DNA from: Roseovarius nitratireducens
Lineage (GTDB): Bacteria; Pseudomonadota; Alphaproteobacteria; Rhodobacterales; Rhodobacteraceae
DNA length: 64,000 bases
Assembly (NCBI RefSeq): GCF_002925845.1
Contig: NZ_PDNI01000010.1
Location: 1-64,000, forward strand
Direction: 5' to 3'
Notes under the pieces: generated by a model
Told to the model about the DNA's origin: nothing
Seen by the model: only the letters and a program-made list of their open reading frames with translations
Database searches by the model: none
Shown: positions 16,645 to 25,501 of the stretch, piece after piece
How the letters are laid out: each line of letters opens with the position of its first letter
How positions within the stretch are numbered: position 1 is the stretch's first letter
Translations under genes and position numbers: made by a program

Positions 16645-18064
16645 CGGTCGCACCTTCCCGAGCCGGCAGGAATACCCGCACCGTCGTCTGCCCGTCTGCG
16701 CGCGCAAGTTCGATCCTGCCGCCCAGATCCTTCACGAGATCGCGCACCAGCCGCAGGCCGACGCCACCGCCCGGTGCCAGCGCCTCATCGCTCAGCAGCC
16801 GTGCCCGCGCCGCCTCGGACATGGGCGGGCCGCTGTTGGAAATGTCGATTTCCAGGCCGGCATCGTCCAGCAGGGCGTGAAGCGCGACGCCGCCCTCGGG
16901 TCCGGTCGCCGCCGAGGCATTGAGCAACAGGTTGAGCATGATCTGTCGAACGGGCGCGGCGGGCAAGGCCGCACAGCCCGTCAGATCCTCTGGCGCAGAC
17001 CAGTCGATGCGCTGTTCCATCCGCTTGAGCTCGGGCAGGATCAGCAGCCGGACATCCTCGAAATCATCGGGTGAAAGCGGGGTTCCCTCTTGTTCCAGGC
17101 GGTTCTGGTCCAGCGTGACACGCGCCACGTCCCGCAGGTGCCGCAGGCCCCGTTCCAGCAACTCGGCGGATGCCGTCACGACCTCGGGCCGGTTGGAAAA
17201 TTTCCGGATGGTATCCGTCGCGTTCAACAGCCCGCCCAGCGGGTTGTTGATCTCGTGCGCCAGCGACGACGACAGCCGCCCAAGGGCCACGAAGCGTTCA
17301 CGTTCGGCAAGCCGACGTTCGAATTGTGATTTCGCGGCGACGTCATGCACCATGCTGTTATAGGTGCGCGCCAGTCGGGCAAGCTCGCCATCGCCGCGCG
17401 GCACGTCCGTCTCGGCGATGGGCTGCGGCTCGCCCTCTGCCCCGGCCATCTGCTGCGCCAGGGTCGAGACGGGCCGCAGCATCTGCCGCATCGCGAGATA
17501 TCCCAGCCCCGCGAGAAAGGCGGTCGCAAGCGCGTTGCCCGCCAGCAGGAACCAAAGGGCGCGCCGGCGCTCGCTCTGCAGATCGGACACATCCAGTTCC
17601 GTGACGATGCGACCCACCGACCGGCCCTGGTAATCGAGCGGCGCAATCAGGCGGACCGTGCTCTCGGACGCGCCCACCGACAGTTGGTCGAGCGGCACCG
17701 CCCCTTGGGCAACCCGCTCGATCGCGCTATCTACCGGTACGCGCCGCGGGTCGGTCGCGGCCAGAACCCGGCCCGCCTCATCGGCCACGGCCGTCAGGAC
17801 CATGCGCCGACCCTCGCTCTCGCGCCCGGCGCGATCAAGCGTGTCATAAACTTCCCAGATGTCACGGCGCAGGACCAGCGGCCCCAACGCCACCGACAGC
17901 CCCTCGACATGCATCGCCGCCAGTTCGCGCAGCCGGGCGTCCTGCACGCGGCCCAGCGCCGACAGCACCTGTTGCGACGCGACAACCCCCACCAGCACCA
18001 TCAGCGCCGCCCCGAGCAGGGGCAGCCTGAGCGATAGCGGCAGAGGACGCAGGACCCGGGCCAT
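16637..18064 (-). CDS. aioS: AioS sensor histidine kinase
   Basis: A 475-residue membrane histidine kinase. Transmembrane segments lie at about residues 11-33 and 170-192, with a periplasmic sensor region of roughly 135 residues between them, and a HAMP-like linker follows. The dimerisation box SSSLAHEINNPLGGLLNA places the phosphorylated His at 270. The N box (MLNLLLNASAA) and G box (GGGVGLRLVRDLVKDLGG) complete the ATPase domain. In known aio systems AioS receives the arsenite signal from periplasmic AioX and phosphorylates AioR. Here aioS starts one base after the aioX stop and overlaps aioR by 8 bp, consistent with translational coupling of a three-gene operon. Confidence 0.9.
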   Translation of the reverse strand: MARVLRPLPLSLRLPLLGAALMVLVGVVASQQVLSALGRVQDARLRELAAMHVEGLSVALGPLVLRRDIWEVYDTLDRAGRESEGRRMVLTAVADEAGRVLAATDPRRVPVDSAIERVAQGAVPLDQLSVGASESTVRLIAPLDYQGRSVGRIVTELDVSDLQSERRRALWFLLAGNALATAFLAGLGYLAMRQMLRPVSTLAQQMAGAEGEPQPIAETDVPRGDGELARLARTYNSMVHDVAAKSQFERRLAERERFVALGRLSSSLAHEINNPLGGLLNATDTIRKFSNRPEVVTASAELLERGLRHLRDVARVTLDQNRLEQEGTPLSPDDFEDVRLLILPELKRMEQRIDWSAPEDLTGCAALPAAPVRQIMLNLLLNASAATGPEGGVALHALLDDAGLEIDISNSGPPMSEAARARLLSDEALAPGGGVGLRLVRDLVKDLGGRIELARADGQTTVRVFLPAREGATDA

Positions 18065-18916
18065 TCAGGTTTCCAGCAGGCGCATTCGGGTGGCTATGCC
18101 GCCAAACAAGCCCTCGGGGGCTGTCTGAAACCCGTCCAGTTGCAGGGCCGCCAACGCCGCGCGTCCGGCGTCTGATCGCGACAGTCCCAGAAGCGCCTCG
18201 CGCAGCGCACGCACCGGTTCCGCGTTCTCGGTGTCCTTGCGCGCGCAGACGGGCGGAAAGCCCAACCATTCCGACTTGCCGATGACGCGGGTTCGCCGTG
18301 TCAGGTCCGGCTCCACCGTGGCCAGCGCCTCCCAGACATAGCCGTCCACGCTGCCCGACTGCACCAACCCGTCGGCCACCGCGCGCACCACGTTGCGGTG
18401 CCCGTAGGTAAAGATCGCCCGCGAAAACCACTGCTCGGGCCGCGTGCCCATGGCGATCAGATCGCTTGCCGTGACCAGGTAGCCGGAATTGCTGTCGGGA
18501 TCGGAGAACGCATGCGTCGCCCCGCGCAGATCAGAGAGGTTATCGGCCGCGACGCCCTGGCCGGCGATCAGGTAGGATTGATAGAGCGGCCTGCCCCGCC
18601 AGACCGGCACCGCCACCAGTGCGAGCGCCTCCCGGTGCTGCAGGTATGGATACCCACACAGCCACGCCGCGTCGAGCGAGCGCTCCAGCAACAGGCCCGT
18701 CACTTCCTCGTAGGTGCGTTTCTGCACAAGCTCTATCTCGCGCCCCATGGCCGCCGACAGCACGTGGCGCAGCCGGTCGATGATCACCGCGTCATTGTCT
18801 AGGAAAACCGGCGTGAGACCCAACCTGAAACGTGTCTGTGCCAGGCTGCGCATCGGAATCGCCGCACATGCGAGGCCGCCCATCATGATCGCCGCGCGCC
18901 GGGTTATCGCTGTCAT
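18065..18916 (-). CDS. aioX: AioX periplasmic arsenite-binding protein
   Basis: A 283-residue periplasmic binding protein of the PhnD/phosphonate-binding-like fold that senses arsenite for AioS. The N terminus has a twin-arginine-containing signal (TRR then a hydrophobic stretch to about residue 26). The segment LDAAWLCGYPYLQH places Cys87 where characterised AioX proteins have the cysteine that binds As(III); that equivalence is by motif. The frame is open far upstream to 20266 but crosses other genes; the ATG at 18916 is preceded by gaagag and starts the signal peptide. It is the first gene of aioXSR and abuts aioS with no gap. Confidence 0.9.
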   Translation of the reverse strand: MTAITRRAAIMMGGLACAAIPMRSLAQTRFRLGLTPVFLDNDAVIIDRLRHVLSAAMGREIELVQKRTYEEVTGLLLERSLDAAWLCGYPYLQHREALALVAVPVWRGRPLYQSYLIAGQGVAADNLSDLRGATHAFSDPDSNSGYLVTASDLIAMGTRPEQWFSRAIFTYGHRNVVRAVADGLVQSGSVDGYVWEALATVEPDLTRRTRVIGKSEWLGFPPVCARKDTENAEPVRALREALLGLSRSDAGRAALAALQLDGFQTAPEGLFGGIATRMRLLET

Positions 18917-19537
18917 GCCGTTCTCTTCATGCTCCAAAATCGTCGCGCCGCCCCATGCCTTGCGCCCGGCACGACACGACGCTTGTCGCATCCCTCTGAT
19001 ACCAGACTGAATACGTCTAGGCAGAAAAACTTGACCCCGCGCCTCCCGAGCCGACAAGTCACGGGCTGACACGGGGGGCACATGCGCGTGCCCGCGTCTG
19101 AACATTCGGGACTCGGTCTGCTTCATATCAGGTCTGTTTCCCGACTCCGATCCTCGATCATACGAAACTGCCGTGTCGTACATGCGGTTCCCGTGGGGCG
19201 GGCGCCATCCGCCGCGCCTGCCCCGGGCCGATCCTCTCCGATCACACCCGCTCACGTTCGCCCCACCGCCTCTGGCTTGCGCGCACGGCCAGCCCCACCT
19301 TGGCGGCACGGACCCGGCAAAAGGAGACCCGCCATGACCCGCCGCAAGACCGATCCGCGCCATCCCCGTCCGCCGTGGCACCGGCGGCCCCTGCCTTACC
19401 GCTTCGACGATTGGGCCGCAATCTGAGCGCAAAGGCCACAGTGCCGCGATTTTCGCCGCGGTCACCGCGTTTTGACTTAAACCCGCGGCACGCAAGGCCA
19501 TATATAGGATGTTGAAAGGATCCGTGGAGGAAGTGAC
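18917..19537. other. Divergent intergenic region, aioX to L,D-transpeptidase
   Basis: This 621-bp region contains the promoters of aioX (minus) and of the L,D-transpeptidase (plus). An inverted repeat TACGA / TCGTA with a 10-nt spacer lies at 19161-19180. A possible 30-codon gene with a strong ribosome-binding site lies at 19334-19426. The last 110 bp before the transpeptidase are AT-richer, with TTGACT and TATATA, but their spacing is too wide for a standard promoter. No other gene is seen. Confidence 0.5.
19334..19426 (+). CDS. Possible 30-residue basic peptide
   Basis: An ATG preceded by AAGGAG at seven bases opens a 30-codon frame rich in Arg, Pro and His, beginning MTRRKTDPRHP and ending FDDWAAI. 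The ribosome-binding site is better than that of many real genes nearby, but the length and composition give no family, and a chance frame in GC-rich DNA is possible. It ends 111 bp before the L,D-transpeptidase start on the same strand. Confidence 0.3.
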   Translation: MTRRKTDPRHPRPPWHRRPLPYRFDDWAAI

Positions 19538-20104
19538 ATGATCGACCGCCGTTCTCTCGTCGTTTCGGGCCTCGCCGCGCTGGCCGCTCCTGCCCTTGTG
19601 CCGGGCCGCGCCCGCGCATTCGAACTCGACCCGATATTCACACCGCAGCAGGTGACGTTCAGCGACGCCTACGCGCCAGGGCATCTGGTCGTGCTGCCGC
19701 GCGCGCATTTTCTGTACTTCGTCACCGCACCCGGCGAGGCACGCCGCTACGGCGTGGGCGTCGGGCGGGCGGGGCTCGAATTCACCGGCACCGCCACCAT
19801 CGACGTGAAAAAGAAATGGCCCACATGGCGGCCCACTGACGAGATGATCGAGCGTGAGCCGAAAACCTACGCGCGCTTTCGTGGCAACGACTACGTCCAG
19901 CCCGGCGGGCCCGAAAATCCGCTTGGCTCGCGCGCGCTCTACCTGTTTCAGAACGGGCGCGACACCTATTACCGCATCCACGGCACCAACCAGCCCTCGT
20001 CCATCGGGCGCTCGGTATCCAATGGCTGCATTCGCATGATCAACGCCCATGTGCAGGATCTCTACCAGCGCGTCCCGACAGGCACCGTGGTGACGGTGCT
20101 GTGA
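19538..20104 (+). CDS. L,D-transpeptidase (YkuD family)
   Basis: A 188-residue exported L,D-transpeptidase that can form 3-3 peptidoglycan cross-links or attach proteins to the wall. A signal peptide with RR near the start (MIDRRSLVVSGLAALAAPAL, cleaved near ARA at residues 25-27) is followed by the YkuD domain. The catalytic motif is complete: IHGTNQPSSIGRSVSNGCIRM, with the His and the nucleophile Cys in SNGCIRM, then the NAHVQDLY segment. Start choice is supported by ggaggaag before the ATG. It stands alone between the aio cluster and the cold-shock gene; the role in envelope maintenance is inferred from the family. Confidence 0.93.
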   Translation: MIDRRSLVVSGLAALAAPALVPGRARAFELDPIFTPQQVTFSDAYAPGHLVVLPRAHFLYFVTAPGEARRYGVGVGRAGLEFTGTATIDVKKKWPTWRPTDEMIEREPKTYARFRGNDYVQPGGPENPLGSRALYLFQNGRDTYYRIHGTNQPSSIGRSVSNGCIRMINAHVQDLYQRVPTGTVVTVL

Positions 20105-20283
20105 TATTGCCCGGACCGCACGATACCCCTTGCGTTTCTCGTCGCCGGGGCCCATATTGCACCTGCTAACGTTACGGCTATCGACCACCTGTCCTTCTAT
20201 CGGCTCAGTCACTCGATCTTGCACGACGACGAGCCAAGCTGCCGCACTTCCGCGGGCAGCACACAATTAGGAGTTCAGGGCAC

Positions 20284-20490
20284 ATGGCTACTGGCACAGT
20301 AAAATGGTTCAACACCACCAAGGGTTTCGGCTTTATCGCACCTGACGGCGGCGGCAAGGACGTTTTCGTCCACATCTCCGCAGTCGAGCGCGCGGGCCTC
20401 ACCGGCCTCGCAGACAACCAGAAGGTGACCTTCGAAATCGAATCGGGCCGCGACGGGCGTCAGTCCGCCAGCGACATCGCCCTCGCCTGA
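20284..20490 (+). CDS. Cold-shock protein, CspA family
   Basis: A 68-residue single cold-shock domain protein that binds single-stranded RNA or DNA. Both nucleic-acid motifs are present: RNP1 as KGFGFI and RNP2 as VFVHI, in the order [10 protein letters not shown]...KGFGFI...[12 protein letters not shown]. The 179-bp gap before it would give a long 5' leader, common for csp genes and often involved in cold regulation, but no defined structure was resolved by eye. A ribosome-binding site taggag precedes the ATG. A terminator follows at 20524-20553. Which csp paralogue it is cannot be told. Confidence 0.95.
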   Translation: MATGTVKWFNTTKGFGFIAPDGGGKDVFVHISAVERAGLTGLADNQKVTFEIESGRDGRQSASDIALA

Positions 20491-20523
20491 ACGGCGCTTC
20501 CGCCCTTGGCGAGACGGTTGAAC

Positions 20524-20553
20524 CGGGCCCCCTTGTGGGGCCCGTTCTCATTT
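20524..20553 (+). terminator. Terminator after the cold-shock gene
   Basis: An 8-bp stem CGGGCCCC / GGGGCCCG (20524-20531 with 20537-20544) around a 5-nt loop is followed by TTCTCATTT. It overlaps the 3' end of the convergent arylesterase gene and may serve both directions, though the plus strand has the better T-run. Confidence 0.75.
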
Positions 20554-21204
20554 AACGGCCTTGATCAGCGCGGCCACGTGCGGCCCCAGCCCATCGACGA
20601 TGCGCGCCACGCCTGTCGCGTTGGGATGAATGCCGTCGCCCTGAAAGAAACGTTGCAGCGCCGCAGGGTCGCCCTCGCCCAGCCCGGCAAAGAAATCGGG
20701 GGCGAGCAGCGTGCCGTGCTTTTCCGCGAGATCGGGGTAGATCGCGTCGAAACCGGCCTTGTAGTCAGCGCCGTAATTGCCCGGCGCGCGCATCCCCACC
20801 AGCAGCACGTCCACGTCGCGTTCCGCCGCCTCGGCCAGAATGGTATCGAGATTGGCGCGGCTCACCGCCGGGTCGATCCCGCGCAACAGGTCGTTGCCGC
20901 CCAGCGCCACGATCATCGCGTCCACCTCTGGCGTCAGGCTCCAGCCCACGCGCGCGGCACCGCCCGCCGTGGTGTCGCCCGACACACCGCCATTGATCAC
21001 CTCCGCGTTGATGTCACGTTCCGCCAGCCACCGCCGCAATTGCGGCACCAGACCGTCCTGCTGCGGCAGGCCATAGCCTTGGGTAAGGCTGTCGCCCAGC
21101 GCCAGCACGGTGACGGGCGCGTCCGCCGCCGCCTCCTCGCCCGCCTGCGCGGGCACGGCCATCCACAGAAACAGCACGAGCGCCTTGCCCAGGTGCCGGG
21201 CCAC
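20548..21204 (-). CDS. tesA: Periplasmic arylesterase / TesA-like SGNH hydrolase
   Basis: A 218-residue SGNH (GDSL) hydrolase of the TesA/arylesterase type, which cleaves thioesters and simple esters in the periplasm. The four family blocks are visible: GDSLTQGYG (nucleophile Ser), NGGVSGDTT (Gly), GGNDLLRG (Asn) and DGIHPNATG (Asp and His). The GTG at 21204 gives a clean signal peptide ending in AQA. An in-frame ATG at 21246 would add 14 residues and would overlap the start codon of the divergent ABC gene. The neighbourhood tesA, ybbA, ybbP is conserved from E. coli, supporting the assignment. Confidence 0.88.
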   Translation of the reverse strand: MARHLGKALVLFLWMAVPAQAGEEAAADAPVTVLALGDSLTQGYGLPQQDGLVPQLRRWLAERDINAEVINGGVSGDTTAGGAARVGWSLTPEVDAMIVALGGNDLLRGIDPAVSRANLDTILAEAAERDVDVLLVGMRAPGNYGADYKAGFDAIYPDLAEKHGTLLAPDFFAGLGEGDPAALQRFFQGDGIHPNATGVARIVDGLGPHVAALIKAVK

Positions 21205-21244
21205 CCCATATGACAGAAAACACTGGCAAAACAGGCGCAACCCC

Positions 21245-21924
<680 letters not shown>

Positions 21925-21928
<4 letters not shown>

Positions 21929-24444
21929 GCCTGAGGGTCGCGGCCCGGCTGGCTGGGCGGGAGTTGCGCGGGGGGCTGCGGGGCTTTCGCATCTTTCTCG
22001 GCTGCGTGATCCTCGGGGTGGCGGCCATCGCCGCCGTCGGCACCCTGCGCGAGAGCGTGCAGGCCGGGCTCGCCACGCAGGGCGCAGAGCTATTGGGCGG
22101 CGATGCCGAGATCGAGCTAACCTATAGGTTCGCGTCGCGAACCGAGAGGTTGTGGATGGAAGATGCCGCCGCCCGCGTCTCGGAAATCGCCGATTTCCGG
22201 TCGATGGCGGTGGCCGGCGAGGCACGCGAACTCACGCAGGTCAAGGCGGTCGATGCGGCCTATCCGCTGGTCGGTCGCGTGGCCCTCGACCCCGACATGC
22301 CGCTGGAGGCGGCTCTCGCGGGTAGCGATGGCCTGCCCGGCGCGGTGATGGAGCCGGTGCTGGCCACCCGGCTGGGCATCGGGGTCGGTGACGTCTTTCG
22401 GCTTGGAGAACAACGGTTTACATTAACGGCTGAAATCGTGCGCGAGCCCGACCCGTCGCGCGCGGGCTTTGGCCTCGGGCCGCGCACCATCGTGGCGCGG
22501 ACGGCGCTCGATGGCTCGGGGCTTCTGGCGCCCGGCTCGCTTTTCACCTCTCGCTACCGGCTCGACCTGCCGCCGGACGCCGATCTCGACGCCCTCGCCG
22601 CCCGCGCCGAAGAAGAGCTTTCCACCAGCGGCGCGCGCTGGACCGACGCCCGCAACGCCAGCCCGCAGGTGGCCGAATTCGTCACCCGGCTGGGCGCGTT
22701 CCTCGTGTTGGTGGGGCTATCGGGCCTCGCGGTGGGCGGCGTCGGTATCTCGGCGGCGCTGCGGGCTTATCTTGCGGGCAAGGTGCAGGTGATCGCCACA
22801 CTACGCACGTTGGGCGCCGACCAAAGAACTGTTTTTCTGATATATTTCCTTCAGGTCGCGGTGCTGGCACTGCTCGGGATCGCGGGCGGGCTCATCCTCG
22901 GCGTGGGGCTGCCGGTGGCGCTGGGCCCGGTGATCGCGGCGCAATTGCCGGTGCCGGCGGTCTTTGCGCCCTACCCCGCGCCGATGATCGAGGCCACGCT
23001 CTATTCGGTGCTGAGCGTGCTCATCTTTACGCTGTGGCCGCTGGCACGGGCGCGCGAGGTGCGCGCCGCCGCGCTCTACCGCGACGCGGGGATCGGCGGG
23101 GCGCGCTGGCCGGGCTGGCCGTGGGTGCTGATCACCGCCGTGCTCTTCGCGCTCCTGGTGATCGCGGCGGCATTGTTTTCCGGCAATGCCCCGCTGACGC
23201 TCTGGACGGCGGGTGGTATCATCGGGGCGCTGGCACTGTTGTGGCTGGCGGCAGCGGCAACCACCCGCGCGGCGCGCGCCCTGCGCCCGCGCCTGCGGGG
23301 ACGGCCCGCGCTGGGCTGGGCGCTGGGCGCGATCGGCGGGCCGGGCAATACGGCGGGGCCGGTGATGCTGGCGCTGGGGCTGGGGCTGTCGGTGCTGGCC
23401 GCCGTGGGGCAGATCGATGGCAACCTGCGCCGCGCCATCGCCGCCGACCTGCCCGAGCGCGCGCCGTCCTTCTTCTTCGTCGATCTGCAAGAGGACCAGA
23501 TGGAGTGGTTCCTCGACCGGCTGAAGGACGACCCGGGCGTCGCCCGCGTCGATCACGCACCGATGCTGCGCGGAATCATATCCCGCATCAACGACCGCCC
23601 CGCGCGCGAGGTGGCCCCCGGCCACTGGGTGGTCGAGGGCGACCGCGCGGTGAGCTACGCTGATAGCTTGCCCGCGCGCACCACGCTCACTGCCGGGGAC
23701 TGGTGGGGCGAGGGCTATACCGGGCCGCCGCAGCTCAGCTTTGCCGCCGAGGAGGCCGCCGAGATGGGGATCGGCATCGGAGACGAGATCACCGTCAACA
23801 TCCTCGGGCGCGACGTCACCGCGCCGATCACCTCGCTGCGCGAAGTGGATTTCTCCAGCGTTGGCATGGGCTTCGTCATGCTGATGAACCCTTCGGCACT
23901 GGCGGGCGCGCCGCACAGCTTCATCGCCACGGTCTATGCTGACAGCGAGGCGACCGAGGAGGCGATCCTGCGCGACGTGACCGACCGCCACCCCAACGTC
24001 ACCGCGATCAACGTGCGCGACGCACTGATGCGGGTGACGGACCTGCTGGCCAGCCTCGCGTCGGCCACCTCGTGGGGGGCGTCGGTGACGCTTCTGACCG
24101 GGTTCCTGGTGCTGATCGGCGCGGCGGCGGCGGATGCCCGCGCGCGCAGCGTCGAGGCGGCGATCCTCAAGGTTCTGGGTGCCACGCGCGCGCGTATCCT
24201 GGCGGGGCTGGCCCTGAGGTCGCTGATCCTCGGGGCCGCCGCGGGCATCGTGGCGCTGGGCGCAGGCATCGGCGGTGGCTGGGCGGTGAGTCGATTCGTG
24301 ATGGAAACGCCATTCACCGTGATCTGGCCCTCCGCGCTTGCCATCGTCGCGGGCGGCACGGCGATCACGCTGCTGGCCGGGCTGGTCTTTGCCCTCGGCC
24401 CGCTGCGCGCCCGCCCCGCAAGGGTGCTGCGCGCCCGCGAATGA
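21925..24444 (+). CDS. ybbP: FtsX-like permease, YbbP-like
   Basis: An 839-residue inner membrane permease of the YbbP type, partner of the preceding ATPase. The N-terminal membrane segment (about 20-40, [18 protein letters not shown]) is followed by a periplasmic MacB-like domain, a first FtsX block (about 255-400), further membrane segments near 400-520, a second periplasmic domain and a final FtsX block from about 715. The tesA-ybbA-ybbP association is conserved across Proteobacteria; the substrate is not established. The length is in line with YbbP (about 800). The intergenic repeat described at 24455 follows 10 bp after its stop. Confidence 0.9.
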
Positions 24445-24454
24445 CACCGCCCCG

Positions 24455-24477
24455 CTTCATCTTGCCCCAAATATTCG
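24455..24477 (+). repeat. Intergenic repeat copy 1
   Basis: CTTCATCTTGCCCCAAATAT followed by TCG. It aligns with the sequences at 30416 and 45580 over about 22 bases (consensus YTTCWTCTT-SC-AAAT-YTC). It begins 10 bp after the ybbP stop. Confidence 0.5.
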
Positions 24478-24559
24478 ATCCGCACCCGACGACCAAAGCG
24501 CCGCGTTGAATTCGTCACGTCCGGCTGGCAATCAACCCCGGCACCCACAGGGAGAGACC

Positions 24560-25420
24560 ATGACCGATTCGTTGCCCATCGCCCTCTCCGCGCCCCTCAG
24601 CCCCGCGCAGCAGACCGCGTTGGTCAACCTCGTGCGGCGCGCCGCGCGCACCGAGATCCTGCCGCGCTTTCGCTCGATCACGCGCGCGGAGGCCACGGCC
24701 AAGACCGGCCCCCGCGATCTGGTGACCGAGGCCGACCGCGCGGCCGAGGCGATGATCGCGCGAGGGCTGCAAAGGCTGTTTCCCCATGCGCTGATCGTCG
24801 GTGAGGAGGCCGTCGCCGACCGGCCAGAGCTGCGCGACGAGGTCAGCGAGGCGGAGTTCGCGATCATCATCGACCCGGTGGACGGGACGTGGAATTTCGT
24901 TCACGGCCTGCCGCTCTTCGGCGTGATCATAGCTGTCACGCGGTTTGGCCGCCCGGTGCTGGGGCTGCTCTACGATCCCGTGGGCGACGACTGGATCCTC
25001 GCCGACGAGACCACCTCCGCACGGCTCGTCGCGGCCAGCGGGGTTGAGCGCGCGGCCACCACGGCGGCTGGCGGTGCGCTGGGCGATCTGCATGGGTATG
25101 TGCATGTGTCGCTGATGGGGCAGGCACGGCAGGAGGCGTTCTATCCGCGCCTCGCCGCGCTGGGGCAGGCCACGGCGTTGCGCTGTTCGTGCCACGAATA
25201 CCGCCTGCTGGCGCAGGGTGCGGTGGATTTCGTCCTGTCGGACCGGCTCAACCCGTGGGATCACGCGGCGGGCGTGCTGATCTGTCAGCGCGCGGGCGGG
25301 GTGGCGCGGATGCTCGACGGGCACGACTATGACACCTCGCTCGGCGAGGGCCTGCTGCTCTGCGCGGGCAGCGAGACAACATGGACGGCGCTGCGCGATC
25401 ACTTTGCCGATCTTGCCTGA
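24560..25420 (+). CDS. Inositol monophosphatase-family phosphatase (HisN/SuhB-like)
   Basis: A 286-residue Mg-dependent phosphatase of the inositol monophosphatase superfamily. Metal-binding motifs are visible: GEEAV (Glu), IIDPVDGTWNFVHGLP (Asp-x-x-Asp-Gly) and WDHAAGVLICQRAGG near the C terminus. Members hydrolyse inositol phosphate, histidinol phosphate or PAP. The sequence cannot separate these, although a WNF rather than TNF after DGT and the terminal region resemble the histidinol-phosphatase-like branch. The ATG at 24560 has ggagag before it; the longer upstream frame is ignored. The palindrome before the LuxR-type gene begins 24 bp after its stop. Confidence 0.85.
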   Translation: MTDSLPIALSAPLSPAQQTALVNLVRRAARTEILPRFRSITRAEATAKTGPRDLVTEADRAAEAMIARGLQRLFPHALIVGEEAVADRPELRDEVSEAEFAIIIDPVDGTWNFVHGLPLFGVIIAVTRFGRPVLGLLYDPVGDDWILADETTSARLVAASGVERAATTAAGGALGDLHGYVHVSLMGQARQEAFYPRLAALGQATALRCSCHEYRLLAQGAVDFVLSDRLNPWDHAAGVLICQRAGGVARMLDGHDYDTSLGEGLLLCAGSETTWTALRDHFADLA

Positions 25421-25443
25421 CGCGGGGCCCCACTTGCCTTGAA

Positions 25444-25464
25444 ATTGACACCCGCGGTGTCAAT
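25444..25464. promoter_or_regulatory. Perfect palindrome before the LuxR-type gene
   Basis: Arms ATTGACACC and GGTGTCAAT pair perfectly around a CGC spacer, 38 bp before the ATG of the downstream regulator. The left arm contains TTGACA (25445-25450), a consensus -35 hexamer, so a bound protein would occlude the promoter. No good -10 at 16-18 bp was seen. It may be an operator, possibly for autoregulation. Confidence 0.55.
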
Positions 25465-25501
25465 ACTGCGTGCAATTGGCTCTCAGGATTCAAGGCCCTC
25501 G

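Noticed and set aside
18917-20266. Long upstream extension of the aioX frame
   Set aside because: It is antisense to the L,D-transpeptidase gene; the signal peptide starts at 18916.
11701-20300. Genomic island with attachment repeats at tRNA-Cys
   Set aside because: No second copy of the tRNA 3' end and no integrase gene were seen up to 20.3 kb.
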